64,000 nt of DNA from Streptomyces fildesensis (GCF_016107395.1 NZ_JAAIKO010000031.1:33966-97965); one strand, 5' to 3'; positions 52,747 to 60,993 are shown, counted from the first letter of the stretch. Program-made: numbers and translations. The notes: generated from the letters alone by a model not told the origin.

Positions 52747-53329
52747 CGGGAGCCTCCTCGGCGTGCGAATCGTGCGAACGATGCGAAGCGTTCGGATCGC
52801 CAGGACCGCCCGGATCACCGGAACCGCCGGAACCGCCCCGGCCGCCCGGATCGGCCGGATCCGTCAGGCGGTCGGCGAGCGCCGCCCGGCCCCGGTGCAG
52901 ATGCGTCTTGACGGTGCCGCTGGAGACTCCGGTCTCGGCCGCGATCTGGTCCACGGACAGATCGCAGACGTAGTGCAGGACCACCGTGCGCCGCTGCCGC
53001 GGCGACAGTTCGCGCAGCGCCGACACCAGGGCCACCGGCTCGGGACCTGGTCCCTCGACGGACGGCGTGCCGCCGTGCCGCTGCCAGGCGTCGTCGGAGC
53101 GCCGGCGGCCGCGCCACCGGCTCACCGCGAGCCGCCAGGCGACCGTACGGATCCAGGCCTCCGGAGCCCCGTTGCGGTCCAGCTGCCGCCGCCGGCTCCA
53201 GCCGCGGACGAAGGCCTCCTGTACGACGTCCTGCGCCTCGTGCAGGTCGCCGAGCATCACATAGAGCTGACCCGTGAGGCGTCCCACCGCATGCGCGTAG
53301 AACTCCTCGAACTCCTCGACGGTCAACAC
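52739..53329 (-). CDS. ECF sigma factor (SigE family)
   Basis: A 196-aa sigma factor. Region 2 runs through FEEFYAHAVGRLTGQLYVMLGDLHEAQDVVQEAFVRGW, the linker through PEAWIRTVAWRLAVSRWR, and region 4 through LSPRQRRTVVLHYVCDLSVDQIAAETGVSSGTVKTHLHRGRAAL. The tail is a Gly/Asp/His-rich extension. GTG 53329 has GGAG upstream. It is translationally coupled to the membrane gene behind it. Upstream lies a duplicated motif that may be its own promoter element. Confidence 0.92.
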   Translation of the reverse strand: MLTVEEFEEFYAHAVGRLTGQLYVMLGDLHEAQDVVQEAFVRGWSRRRQLDRNGAPEAWIRTVAWRLAVSRWRGRRRSDDAWQRHGGTPSVEGPGPEPVALVSALRELSPRQRRTVVLHYVCDLSVDQIAAETGVSSGTVKTHLHRGRAALADRLTDPADPGGRGGSGGSGDPGGPGDPNASHRSHDSHAEEAPGA

Positions 53330-53401
53330 TCACTCCAGATTCTCCGCGGACTCACCAGGCATACGCCTGGGCCCCCGCGTCCGGTTGACAGTGAACGCCG
53401 A

Positions 53402-53440
53402 AAAGTTTTTCCGGGGAGCCAAAGTTCTTCCGGGGAGCCA
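53402..53440 (-). promoter_or_regulatory. Duplicated ECF-type -35-like element
   Basis: Two 19-20-base imperfect tandem copies read on the minus strand as TGGCTCCCCGGAARAACTTT. The GGAA-AACTTT part resembles ECF -35 elements and lies 75-110 bases before the sigma start, so autoregulation is possible. Confidence 0.45.
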
Positions 53441-53528
53441 GGAAGGGCGGGATGCAGCGGACTCCTGGGGCCCCGACTGGGGCGCCGGCTGGGGCGCCGG
53501 CACCCGTCCGACCGGAGCCCCGATGATG

Positions 53529-55268
53529 TCAGCGCTTGCGCGTGCCGAAGAGCGAGCGGCTGATCTCGCGGCCGATCTGGGTGCCCAGCGAGCGCGTCAG
53601 TGATGTGAAGACGCCGCTGCCGACGACCTGCTCCACGACGCTCTTCTCCCCCTCGGCCGCTTTCCCCGCGGCTTTCCCGCCCGCCTTTCCAGCGGTCTTC
53701 GCGGGCGCCTCGGCGGCTTGCCGGCCGGCCGCCGGGGCCATGGCGGCGTCGGCGGCCGCGTTCAGCTTCTCGTAGGCCGATTCGCGGTCGACGGCCTGCG
53801 CGTAGCGGGCGTAGAGCGGCGACGACTTGACGGCCGTGTCCATCGTGGCCGCTTCGATGGGTCCCATCAGGGACTGCGGGGCCCGCAGCCGGGTGGCGGC
53901 GACCGGGGTCGGCGCGCCCTTCTCGCTGAGGACGGTGACGACGGCCTCGCCGGTGCCCAGCGCGGTCAGCAGCTCGCCCAGGTCGTAGGCGGAGTTGGGG
54001 AACGTCGAGACGGTCGCCTTCAGGGCCTTGGCGTCCTCGGGGGTGAAGGCGCGCAGGGCGTGCTGGACGCGGTTGCCGAGCTGGGCGAGGACGTCGGAGG
54101 GCACGTCCTTCGGGGTCTGGGTGACGAAGAAGATGCCGACGCCCTTGGAGCGGATCAGCCGCACCGTCCGGGTGATGGCGTCGAGGAACGCCTTCGACGC
54201 GCCGTTGAAGAGCAGATGGGCCTCGTCGAAGAAGAAGACCAGCTTGGGCCGGTCGATGTCGCCGACCTCCGGGAGGTCCTGGAAGAGGTCCGCGAGCAGC
54301 CACATCAGGAAGGTGGAGAAGAGCTGCGGCTGGTCCTGGACGGCGGGCAGTTCCAGTACCGACACCATCCCGCGCCCGTCCGGCGCGGTCCGCAGCAGTT
54401 CGCTGGTGTCGAACTCGGGCTCGCCGAAGAACGGCTCGGCGCCCTGCGCCTCGAACGCCGTCAGGGTCCGCATGAGGACGCCGGCGGTGGCGGACGAGAT
54501 GCCGCCGATGTTCTTGAGCTCGCCCTTACCGACGTCGGAGGTGAGGAAGGCGATGACGGCCCGCAGGTCCTTGAGGTCGATCAGCTCCAGGCCCTTGGTG
54601 TCGGCGTAGTGGAAGATCAGGCCGAGCGACTGCTCCTGCGTCTGGTTCAGCCCGAGCACCTTCGACATCAGGATCGGGCCGAAGCCGGTGACCGTCGCCC
54701 GCAGCGGGATACCGGCGCCGATGCCGCCGAGCGCGTAGAACTCGGCGGGGAAGCCGGACGCCGCCCAGCTCTGGCCGACCTCGGCGGTGCGCTGCGCGAC
54801 CTTGTCGTTCGGCTGACCGGGGGCGGAGATCCCGGAGACATCGCCCTTGACGTCGGCGAGGAACACCGGCACCCCGTTGGCCGACAGCTGTTCGGCGATC
54901 AGCTGCAGCGTCTTGGTCTTGCCGGTGCCGGTGGCGCCCGCGACGAGGCCGTGCCGGTTGAGCATGCCGAGCGGGATGCGGATCTGGGCGTCGGCGTGGC
55001 AGGTGCCGTCCCACAGCAGCGCGCCCAGGTCGAGCGCCGGCCCGGTGAAGGTGTAGCCGGCCAGGATCGTCGCGGCGGGGCCCGGCAGATCCGCCGCGGG
55101 GCCGGGCCGGTCGGTGGAACGGACGGCGGACGCCCCAGCGGACGGGACGGATGGCGCATCGGGAGACATACCGGACGGCGCATCGGCGGACTGCGCGGGG
55201 GACGCGCCGACAGGCGAATCCGCGGGCGGATCGGCCGGAAGTGCCGCCTGGGCTTGCGGATCGGTCAT
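53529..55268 (-). CDS. HerA/DUF853-type ATPase
   Basis: A 579-aa FtsK/HerA-superfamily protein. A Pro/Ala/Ser-rich N-terminus (1-65) leads to the ATPase core. Walker A is GATGTGKT (111-118), Walker B is FFFDEAHLLF (near 347) and sensor-type motifs are FVTQTPKDVP and RVQHALRAFTPED. This matches DUF853 proteins, which act as DNA translocases or NTPases of unclear role. The Lys/Ala-rich segment near 520-545 is followed by a conserved tail FTSLTRSLGTQIGREISRSLF. ATG 55268 has GGGAG upstream. The gene is divergent from the small protein gene at 55367. Confidence 0.93.
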   Translation of the reverse strand: MTDPQAQAALPADPPADSPVGASPAQSADAPSGMSPDAPSVPSAGASAVRSTDRPGPAADLPGPAATILAGYTFTGPALDLGALLWDGTCHADAQIRIPLGMLNRHGLVAGATGTGKTKTLQLIAEQLSANGVPVFLADVKGDVSGISAPGQPNDKVAQRTAEVGQSWAASGFPAEFYALGGIGAGIPLRATVTGFGPILMSKVLGLNQTQEQSLGLIFHYADTKGLELIDLKDLRAVIAFLTSDVGKGELKNIGGISSATAGVLMRTLTAFEAQGAEPFFGEPEFDTSELLRTAPDGRGMVSVLELPAVQDQPQLFSTFLMWLLADLFQDLPEVGDIDRPKLVFFFDEAHLLFNGASKAFLDAITRTVRLIRSKGVGIFFVTQTPKDVPSDVLAQLGNRVQHALRAFTPEDAKALKATVSTFPNSAYDLGELLTALGTGEAVVTVLSEKGAPTPVAATRLRAPQSLMGPIEAATMDTAVKSSPLYARYAQAVDRESAYEKLNAAADAAMAPAAGRQAAEAPAKTAGKAGGKAAGKAAEGEKSVVEQVVGSGVFTSLTRSLGTQIGREISRSLFGTRKR

Positions 55269-55354
55269 GGCAGGCTCCCGCTAGGTCCGGCTATCGACGT
55301 AAATACCACCTTTGCACTCCTCCGCCACTGCTGCGCCCGCACGGGCTCGCCCGG

Positions 55355-55360
55355 TAGGCT
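55355..55360 (+). promoter_or_regulatory. -10 box for leaderless gene at 55367
   Basis: TAGGCT ends 6 bases before the GTG at 55367, the same geometry as at 13767 and 16832. Confidence 0.55.
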
Positions 55361-55366
55361 TTCCGT

Positions 55367-55663
55367 GTGATCTTCAAGCGCATCGGAAACGGGCGGCCGT
55401 ACCCCGACCACGGCCGGGTCAGCACGCGAGAGTGGGCGGATGTCGCTCCACGTCCGGTACGCCTCGACCAGCTGGTCACCACCAAGGGCCAGCTCGACCT
55501 GGAAACCCTGCTCGCCGAGGACTCGACGTTCTACGGCGACCTCTTCGCGCATGTCGTGAAGTGGCACGGTGACCTGTATCTCGAGGACGGTCTGCACCGG
55601 GCGGTCCGGGCGGCGCTCCAGCAGCGCCAGGTTCTGCATGCCCGCGTCCTGGAGATGGACTGA
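55367..55663 (+). CDS. Conserved 98-aa actinobacterial protein
   Basis: The protein starts MIFKRIGNGRPYPDHGRVSTREW and contains RLDQLVTTKGQLDLETLLAEDSTFYGDLFAHVVKW, then LHRAVRAALQQRQVLHARVLEMD. I recall relatives labelled as VapB-like antitoxins in automated annotation, but there is no toxin gene next to it and the fold is not evident, so I leave the function open. It has no Shine-Dalgarno and a -10 box 6 bases upstream. It is strongly conserved in streptomycetes as far as I remember, which suggests a housekeeping role. Confidence 0.85.
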   Translation: MIFKRIGNGRPYPDHGRVSTREWADVAPRPVRLDQLVTTKGQLDLETLLAEDSTFYGDLFAHVVKWHGDLYLEDGLHRAVRAALQQRQVLHARVLEMD

Positions 55664-55807
55664 CCGAGGCGGCCGTACGGACCCGCCTGCGGACCCGCCC
55701 TGTGGGGGCGGCTGTTCGGAGGCGGGTGTTCGCCCTTTCGGGTTCGGCTGTCCGCCATTCATTGATCATTTAGTACGCTCCGGCGATGAGCGCACTACGC
55801 TGCGCCC

Positions 55808-56452
55808 ATGAGCATGCTCACCCCTTCCGGCATGGGCGGGAAGTACCGGATCACCGGAAACCAGTACCCGAGAATGGGCCGGCCGCGAAGGCGCGGCCGT
55901 ACCGCCCTGGCCATCGTCGCCTCGGTGGTGGTACTCGGCCTGATCGGCTGGGGCACGCTACAACTCATCGACGTCTTCACCGGCGGCAAGGACAAGGGCC
56001 CCGCCCAGGCCCACGCGGCCCCGGCGAGCTGCAAGCCGACGGCCGCCGCCACGCCGAAGCCGACCGGCAAGCCCGCCCCGCTGCCCCCGCCGGCCTCGAT
56101 CGGGGTCACGGTCTTCAACGCGACGGCGAAGGGCGGGCTGGCCAAGACCACGGCCGATGAGCTGGCCAAGCGCGGCTTCCGCGTCATCAAGTTCAGCAAC
56201 GCGCCGGTCGAGTACGACAAGAAGGTCACGGTGCCGGCGCTGATCGTGGCCGGCCCCGCCGGTGCGCAGGCGGCGAAGGTCGTCGGCACGCAGGTCGCGG
56301 GCTCCACGGTGAAGATCGACCCGAAGCGGGCGGGCCCGGGCGTGGACCTGCTGATCGGGACGCCCTACACGAAGCTGGCCGACCCGAAGGACGCCGCGAA
56401 GGCCCTGGCCGTCGCGGCCAACCCGACCCCGGCGCCCTCGCCCAGCTGCTAA
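55808..56452 (+). CDS. LytR C-terminal-domain membrane protein
   Basis: A 214-aa protein with a cytoplasmic start (ITGNQYPRMGRPRRRGR) and one TM helix (about 33-56). A Pro/Thr/Lys linker and a LytR_C domain follow (about 95-200: IGVTVFNATAKGGLAKTTADELAKRGFRV, LIVAGPAGAQAAKVVGTQV, VDLLIGTPYTKL). This domain binds cell-wall glycans or partners in LCP proteins. Without an LCP catalytic domain it may be an accessory wall protein. It is followed by a strong terminator convergent with upp. Confidence 0.9.
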   Translation: MSMLTPSGMGGKYRITGNQYPRMGRPRRRGRTALAIVASVVVLGLIGWGTLQLIDVFTGGKDKGPAQAHAAPASCKPTAAATPKPTGKPAPLPPPASIGVTVFNATAKGGLAKTTADELAKRGFRVIKFSNAPVEYDKKVTVPALIVAGPAGAQAAKVVGTQVAGSTVKIDPKRAGPGVDLLIGTPYTKLADPKDAAKALAVAANPTPAPSPSC

Positions 56453-56503
56453 AGGCCGCAAGGGCACGACAGCCGCCCGGAAGACCGAGAACCCCGAGAA
56501 CGC

Positions 56504-56539
56504 CGAGAAGCCCCGGACCACCAGGTCCGGGGCTTCTCG
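56504..56539. terminator. Bidirectional terminator LytR_C gene / upp
   Basis: A perfect 16-bp stem (CGAGAAGCCCCGGACC / GGTCCGGGGCTTCTCG) with an ACCA loop lies between the convergent genes. Confidence 0.9.
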
Positions 56540-56573
56540 CATCCGACGTCCAGTTCGTGTCGCGGCCCTGCGG

Positions 56574-56631
56574 CGGCTATCCGGCGGTGCCGTAGAGCCG
56601 GTCGGCTATCCGGCGGTGCCGTAGAGCCGGT
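56574..56631. repeat. 29-bp perfect tandem duplication over the upp stop codon
   Basis: Positions 56574-56602 are repeated exactly at 56603-56631 (unit starts CGGCTATCCGGCGG). The second copy encodes the upp C-terminus and stop; the first is in the 3' region. The unit is not a multiple of three. Confidence 0.92.
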
Positions 56632-57241
56632 CCCCCGCGTCGCCCAGGCCGGGGACGATGTAGCTGTTCTCGTTGAGCCCCTCGTCGACCGAGGCGGTGA
56701 CGACGGTGACCGGCTTGCCCGCCAGCTCCCGCTCCATGACCTCGATGCCCTCGGGCGCCGCGAGCAGCACGATCGCGGTGACGTCGTCCGCGCCGCGCTC
56801 GATGAGCAGGTTGATGGCGGCGACCAGCGTGCCGCCGGTGGCCAGCATCGGGTCGAGGACGTACACCTGGCGGCCGGAGAGGTCCTGCGGCATCCGGGTG
56901 GCGTAGGTCTTCGCCTCCAGGGTCTCCTCGTCACGGATCATGCCGAGGAAACCGACCTCGGCGGTCGGCAGCAGCCGGACCATGCCGTCCAGCATGCCCA
57001 GGCCGGCCCGCAGGATCGGGACGACGAGCGGACGCGGGTAGGAGAGCCGTACGCCGGTGGTCGGGGCGACCGGGGTCCGGATGTCGACCTGCTCGGTACG
57101 CACGTCGCGGGTCGCCTCGTAGGCGAGCAGGGTGACGAGTTCATCGGCCAGCCGACGGAAGGTCGGCGAGTCGGTGCGCTCGTCGCGCAGGGTGGTGAGC
57201 TTGTGCGCGACCAACGGGTGGTCGACTACGTGGATCCGCAT
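56606..57241 (-). CDS. upp: Uracil phosphoribosyltransferase
   Basis: A 211-aa pyrimidine-salvage enzyme that converts uracil and PRPP to UMP. The start MRIHVVDHPLVAHKLTTLRD, the PRPP loop VLDPMLATGGTLVAAI, the substrate loop PRPLVVPILRAGLGMLDGM and the uracil-binding end YIVPGLGDAGDRLYG are intact. It terminates inside a 29-bp tandem duplication. ATG 57241 has no obvious strong ribosome-binding site. It is flanked by convergent LytR_C and divergent small-protein genes. Confidence 0.96.
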   Translation of the reverse strand: MRIHVVDHPLVAHKLTTLRDERTDSPTFRRLADELVTLLAYEATRDVRTEQVDIRTPVAPTTGVRLSYPRPLVVPILRAGLGMLDGMVRLLPTAEVGFLGMIRDEETLEAKTYATRMPQDLSGRQVYVLDPMLATGGTLVAAINLLIERGADDVTAIVLLAAPEGIEVMERELAGKPVTVVTASVDEGLNENSYIVPGLGDAGDRLYGTAG

Positions 57242-57408
57242 GCACCCGACATTAACCGAGTCCCAGGGGTCCCCGCCGCCGCTCGCTCTCTCCACCGATG
57301 CTCTGCCGACTCTCCGCCGAACACGCATCAAACCGCACGGTAGAGGGAAACTGTGCACATACGCCCGGAGCGCCCCCGGGTGCCCCGACCCCCCACGGGT
57401 GGTGCCAC

Positions 57409-57645
57409 ATGCCGGAGCGGAGCGAGAACGGTGACAAGCCGGAAGAGCCCGGTCAGCCGAAAGCGCGGAACAAGCAGACCAAACGCAAGACCCAGGAAGA
57501 ACGCGACGCGGAGCGCCGCAGACGCCGGGTGATGTTCCTGCGCGAGCTGAACGAGGCCAAGGAGCTGCGCGAGCGCGTACAACCGCGCAGGGCGCGCGCG
57601 GCACGCATGCGGCAGGCCATGCGAATGCGGACGTTCCGCTGGTGA
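57409..57645 (+). CDS. Small basic hypothetical protein
   Basis: A 78-aa highly charged protein (MPERSENGDKPEEPGQPK, then a Lys/Arg/Glu helix KRKTQEERDAERRRRRVMFLRELNEAKEL and a basic Arg/Met tail). It is probably helical and could bind nucleic acid. There is no recognised family. ATG 57409 is preceded by GGGTGGTG, which is not a strong ribosome-binding site, and a GTG at 57402 is out of frame. The codon bias fits a coding region. Confidence 0.65.
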   Translation: MPERSENGDKPEEPGQPKARNKQTKRKTQEERDAERRRRRVMFLRELNEAKELRERVQPRRARAARMRQAMRMRTFRW

Positions 57646-57852
57646 CCGGCCGGACCTCCGGAACGTCCGGAAACGGTGCGGGGGCGGGCCGGAAGCCGCC
57701 TCCTGAGGGTGTTCCGCAGCCCGACGTGATGAAGACCTGGCACGTCGGAGTGCGGAAGACCCTTCGCAAAGCCCAGCTTTCTGCCACGATGCCGAGTGGG
57801 TGGGGTGCTCCCCGCCCGGTCCGGACGGCCTGAGACCTGTGGGAGAGTCACG

Positions 57853-58398
57853 GTGTACTTCGCCGCACTGCTCGCGCGCAACGAGAACGGTTGGCAAGCG
57901 AGCGAACCTGATCTCGACGATGTGGAAACCCTCGGCGACCTGAGCGACCTGGCCCGTGCGGCCATCGCCGAGGAGGAAACGGTTCTGGTCTTCATCGAGC
58001 AGGAGGACGCCTGGTTCGGTGTCATCCGCGTCGATGGTGAAGAGGACCCCAGGATCTATGTGTCCGATGCCGCCGCGGCAGCCCGTAGTTCGTACGGAGA
58101 GATCCTGCTCACCGACGAACTGCTCGGCCGGGACCCCGAGGACCCCCTCGACGTCCTGGTCGACCTCGACGGTACCGAGGACGGCGACGACGACGATGCC
58201 GACGAGGACGTGGTCCCCGGCCCCACCGAGGACCATGTGCCGGCCGGCCCGCTCGGCGAGGCCGGCCTGCTGTCCGATCTCGGTATGAGCGACAAGGAGC
58301 TGCTGGACCTCAGCGGTGACGGCGCGCTCACCGGAGAGGCGCTCGGTGAGATCGCCGAGGCGATCGGCTGTGCCGACGTTCTGGAGGCGGTCCGCTGA
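57853..58398 (+). CDS. TadA-associated protein (tRNA adenosine deaminase-associated)
   Basis: A 181-aa acidic protein starting MYFAALLARNENGWQASEPDLDD, with the LSDLARAAIAEEETVLVFIEQEDAWFGVIRVDGEED core, an Asp-rich middle (about 105-120) and a C-terminal helix MSDKELLDLSGDGALTGEALGEIAEAIGC. I recall it as the actinobacterial family that always precedes tadA. A supporting role in tRNA deamination is inferred from that linkage only. GTG 57853 has GGGAGAG upstream. Its stop overlaps the likely CTG start of tadA. Confidence 0.88.
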   Translation: MYFAALLARNENGWQASEPDLDDVETLGDLSDLARAAIAEEETVLVFIEQEDAWFGVIRVDGEEDPRIYVSDAAAAARSSYGEILLTDELLGRDPEDPLDVLVDLDGTEDGDDDDADEDVVPGPTEDHVPAGPLGEAGLLSDLGMSDKELLDLSGDGALTGEALGEIAEAIGCADVLEAVR

Positions 58399-58916
58399 GC
58401 ACCGCACCACCCCCGCCCGGTCCTCCCCGCGATCCGCTGCGCGACCCGTGGACCGGGCCGATGCGCCATGCCCTGGAAGAGGCCGGGCTCGCCCCGCGCA
58501 CCGGCGATGTGCCGGTGGGCGCGGTCGTACTCGGCCCGGACGGCGTGGTCATCGGCAGGGGCCGCAACGAACGCGAGGCGACCGGTGACCCGACCGCCCA
58601 CGCCGAGGTGCTCGCGATCCGCGACGCCGCTCAGGCGGTCGGAGAGTGGCGGCTGACCGGCTGCACGCTCGTCGTCACGCTGGAGCCCTGCACCATGTGC
58701 GCGGGCGCGATCGTCCTCTCCCGGCTCGACCGGGTCGTGTACGGGGCACTGGACGAGAAGGGCGGCGCCGTGGGCTCCCTGTGGGACGTCGTCCGCGACC
58801 GCCGGCTCAATCACCGCCCCGAAGTCATCCAGGGAGTGCTCGCCGAAGAGTGCTCCGCCCTCCTCACCCGGTTCTTCCGCTCGGGCGATTTCGGAGCACG
58901 GCCCCACGTGGGCTAA
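58395..58916 (+). CDS. tadA: tRNA-specific adenosine deaminase TadA
   Basis: It deaminates A34 to inosine in tRNA-Arg(ACG). The zinc histidine and catalytic glutamate are in HAEV, the zinc cysteines in PCTMC (LEPCTMCAGAI), and the tRNA-binding C-terminus includes RFFRSG. An ATG at 58461 gives 151 aa but has no ribosome-binding site. A CTG at 58395, overlapping the previous TGA as CTGA, has GGAGG seven bases upstream and adds STAPPPPGPPRDPLRDPWTGP, an N-terminus of the kind I recall in relatives (DPxxxPMRxAL). I therefore prefer the CTG start (173 aa). Confidence 0.93.
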   Translation: MSTAPPPPGPPRDPLRDPWTGPMRHALEEAGLAPRTGDVPVGAVVLGPDGVVIGRGRNEREATGDPTAHAEVLAIRDAAQAVGEWRLTGCTLVVTLEPCTMCAGAIVLSRLDRVVYGALDEKGGAVGSLWDVVRDRRLNHRPEVIQGVLAEECSALLTRFFRSGDFGARPHVG

Positions 58917-58926
58917 GCTCTCTCTC

Positions 58927-59013
58927 GGTAGCGTGTCCGAGCGGCCTAAGGAGCACGCCTCGAAAGCGTGTGTGGGGGCAACTTCACCGTGGGTTCAAAT
59001 CCCACCGCTACCG
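58927..59013 (+). tRNA. tRNA-Ser (CGA)
   Basis: An 87-base class II tRNA with acceptor stem GGTAGCG/CGCTACC, anticodon loop CTCGAAA giving CGA, a long variable arm and T-loop TTCAAATC. The discriminator is G. It reads UCG codons. Confidence 0.95.
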
Positions 59014-59047
59014 CTCTTGAGCAGTACCGAGCAGTACCCAGTAGTAA

Positions 59048-59087
59048 CGACGAAAGCCCCGGCTCGTGCGAGCCGGGGCTTTCGTCG
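59048..59087 (+). terminator. Terminator after tRNA-Ser(CGA)
   Basis: A perfect 19-bp stem (core AAAGCCCCGGCTCG / CGAGCCGGGGCTTT) with a 2-base loop. Confidence 0.92.
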
Positions 59088-59277
59088 TTCCCGGCTTCTG
59101 ACGGCGCGTCCGGGCGGGCCGCCGGATGTGGGCAGGAGGAAGGGGACCTTCGTGCTAAAGCGCCGGTTGAACCGCTGGCGGGGCCGCTGAATAGGCCGTT
59201 CGATGGATAGACTCCACCAATCGCACGCTGGGGACAGCCGGTGGGGGCTGCCACTGCTGCCGGGGAGGGCAAGGGGC

Positions 59278-59442
59278 ATGGCGCAGGCGAAAAAAGTCAC
59301 CATGTACGTACTCGTGGTCTTCGTGCTCTACACGATCATCACGCAGCCAGCGCGCGCCGCCGATCTTGTGCAGGTAGGGTTCGAGGGCATTTCGAACGCC
59401 GCAAGAGGCATCGGAGAGTTCATGCACGAGCTGGTCAACTGA
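59278..59442 (+). CDS. Small single-TM protein
   Basis: A 54-aa protein, MAQAKKVTMYVLVVFVLYTI and onward, with a TM helix at 8-25 and an outside or inside amphipathic tail DLVQVGFEGISNAARGIGEFM. ATG 59278 has AAGGGG upstream. The function is unknown. The position between tadA and the sigF-like gene is conserved in my memory of Streptomyces genomes. It could belong to the stress-membrane small proteins, but nothing directly shows this. Confidence 0.75.
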   Translation: MAQAKKVTMYVLVVFVLYTIITQPARAADLVQVGFEGISNAARGIGEFMHELVN

Positions 59443-59470
59443 TCGGCGCGCTGCCGGTGAGGAGTCCCGC

Positions 59471-59764
59471 GTGATCCGCCATCTGGTCCTGTTCAAGCTC
59501 AATGACGGTGTCGGCCGTGACGAGTCCCGGGTCGCCGCCGGAGCGAAGGCGTTCGAGGAGCTCGGCGGGCTGATCCCCGAGCTGACCTCGTGGGAGTGCG
59601 GCTGGAACATCACCGACCGGCCGATCGCTTACGACTTCGCGATCAACTCCTCGGTCGCGGACGCCGCCGATCTGAAGACCTATCTGGAGCACCCCGCACA
59701 CCAGGCGGCGGCGGGCCAGTGGCGTGAATTCGCGACCTGGGTGATCGTCGACTACCCCTTCTGA
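59471..59764 (+). CDS. Dabb-family (stress-responsive A/B barrel) protein
   Basis: A 97-aa dimeric alpha/beta barrel protein beginning MIRHLVLFKLNDGV, with the middle SWECGWNITDRPIAYDFAI and the end HQAAAGQWREFATWVIVDYPF. These proteins are of ferredoxin-like fold with unclear enzyme function, often stress-linked. GTG 59471 has GGTGAGGAG upstream. A strong terminator follows at 59847. Confidence 0.92.
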   Translation: MIRHLVLFKLNDGVGRDESRVAAGAKAFEELGGLIPELTSWECGWNITDRPIAYDFAINSSVADAADLKTYLEHPAHQAAAGQWREFATWVIVDYPF

Positions 59765-59846
59765 CGGTGCCTGGCCGCCGGTCCGCCCGGTAGCCGCCGC
59801 CACCCGTCCCGGCCCGTCCCACGGCCGGTCACACGGCCTGTCGCTC

Positions 59847-59873
59847 AGCCCCCCGCCCACCGGGCGGGGGGCT
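59847..59873 (+). terminator. Terminator after Dabb gene
   Basis: A perfect 12-bp stem (AGCCCCCCGCCC / GGGCGGGGGGCT) with a 3-base loop is followed by TT. Confidence 0.9.
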
Positions 59874-59973
59874 TTGTCGTGTCCCGCCAAGGTCAACTCA
59901 CCGCCCAACACGGCGTTATTAGGTGCTTGCGTACAGTGCACATGAATTGTGATGCTATGACCGCTTTTGCCGG

Positions 59974-60825
59974 ATGAGTGGACCGATGAGGGGTGGTGTG
60001 TCCGTGTCGGCCCGAACGGCGTCAACAACTTTCGCCCGCAGTAGGACGAGTACGCCCAATACCAATGCCCTGGAAGCGCGTGCGCTGACGACCGTGCTGT
60101 TCGAGGAGATCTCCGGGCTCGAACCCGGAACACCCGAACACGCACGCGTACGCGCCGCGCTGATCGAGGTCAATCTGCCCCTCGTCCGCTACGCGGCAGC
60201 CCGCTTCCGCAGCCGGAACGAGCCCATGGAGGACGTCGTCCAGGTCGGCACCATCGGGCTGATCAACGCGATCGACCGGTTCGACCCGGAGCGCGGGGTG
60301 CAGTTCCCGACCTTCGCCATGCCCACCGTGGTGGGGGAGATCAAACGTTACTTCAGGGACAACGTGCGGACCGTTCACGTACCCCGCCGGCTCCATGAGC
60401 TGTGGGTCCAGGTGAGCGGGGCGATCGAGGACCTGACGGTGCTGCACGGCCGGTCGCCGACGACCGGAGAGATCGCCGAGCGGCTCAAGCTGGCCGAGGA
60501 GGAGGTGCTGGCCTGCCTGGAGGCGGGGCGGGCGTACCACGCCACCTCACTGGAGGCCGCACAGGAGGGCGACGGCGCTCCGGGGCTGCTGGACCGGCTC
60601 GGGTACGAGGATCCGGCGCTGGTCGGGGTCGAGCACCGCGACCTCGTCCGGCATCTGCTCGTACAGCTGCCCGAACGGGAGCGGCGGATCCTCATGCTGC
60701 GGTACTTCGGCAATCTGACGCAGTCCCAGATCAGTGCCGAGCTGGGCGTCTCGCAGATGCACGTGTCCCGGCTGCTGTCCCGCAGCTTCGCCCGGCTGAG
60801 GTCCGCAAACCAGCTCGAAGCGTAA
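59974..60825 (+). CDS. sigF: SigF/SigB-family sigma factor 1
   Basis: A 283-aa alternative sigma factor. Region 2 contains LVRYAAARFRSRNEPMEDVVQVGTIGLINAIDRFDPERGV, region 3 includes VPRRLHELWVQVS, and region 4 is LPERERRILMLRYFGNLTQSQISAELGVSQMHVSRLL. SigF in Streptomyces acts late in sporulation. I assign sigF from the gene order around tadA and upp that I recall, so the symbol is tentative. The start could also be 59986 or the GTG at 60004, which has GGGGTGGTG upstream. Regulation by anti-sigma/phosphatase partner switching is typical; two SpoIIE phosphatases lie at 45.8-50.5 kb. Confidence 0.85.
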   Translation: MSGPMRGGVSVSARTASTTFARSRTSTPNTNALEARALTTVLFEEISGLEPGTPEHARVRAALIEVNLPLVRYAAARFRSRNEPMEDVVQVGTIGLINAIDRFDPERGVQFPTFAMPTVVGEIKRYFRDNVRTVHVPRRLHELWVQVSGAIEDLTVLHGRSPTTGEIAERLKLAEEEVLACLEAGRAYHATSLEAAQEGDGAPGLLDRLGYEDPALVGVEHRDLVRHLLVQLPERERRILMLRYFGNLTQSQISAELGVSQMHVSRLLSRSFARLRSANQLEA

Positions 60826-60843
60826 CTCTTGGGGAGGAACGGT

Positions 60844-60903
60844 CCTGCAGAAATATGTCGACTTGGCGCTACAGCGTGTTGCCGACATGTGACATTCTGC
60901 AGG
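60844..60903. promoter_or_regulatory. Inverted repeat between the two sigma genes
   Basis: Outer arms CCTGCAGAA (60844-60852) and TTCTGCAGG (60895-60903) are perfect. Inner arms ATGTCG (60855-60860) and CGACAT (60883-60888) are also perfect. It could be a terminator or an operator in front of sigma factor 2. Confidence 0.55.
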
Positions 60904-60993
60904 AACCGCGTTTGTCGCGACCCGGCCTCCGGTATTCAGGTGGAGGAACAAACCGTCGCTCGCGACACCCGTCCGCGACCTCAAGGGGGTGGC

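Noticed and set aside
55367..55663. VapB-type antitoxin
   Set aside because: There is no adjacent toxin and no visible DNA-binding motif.
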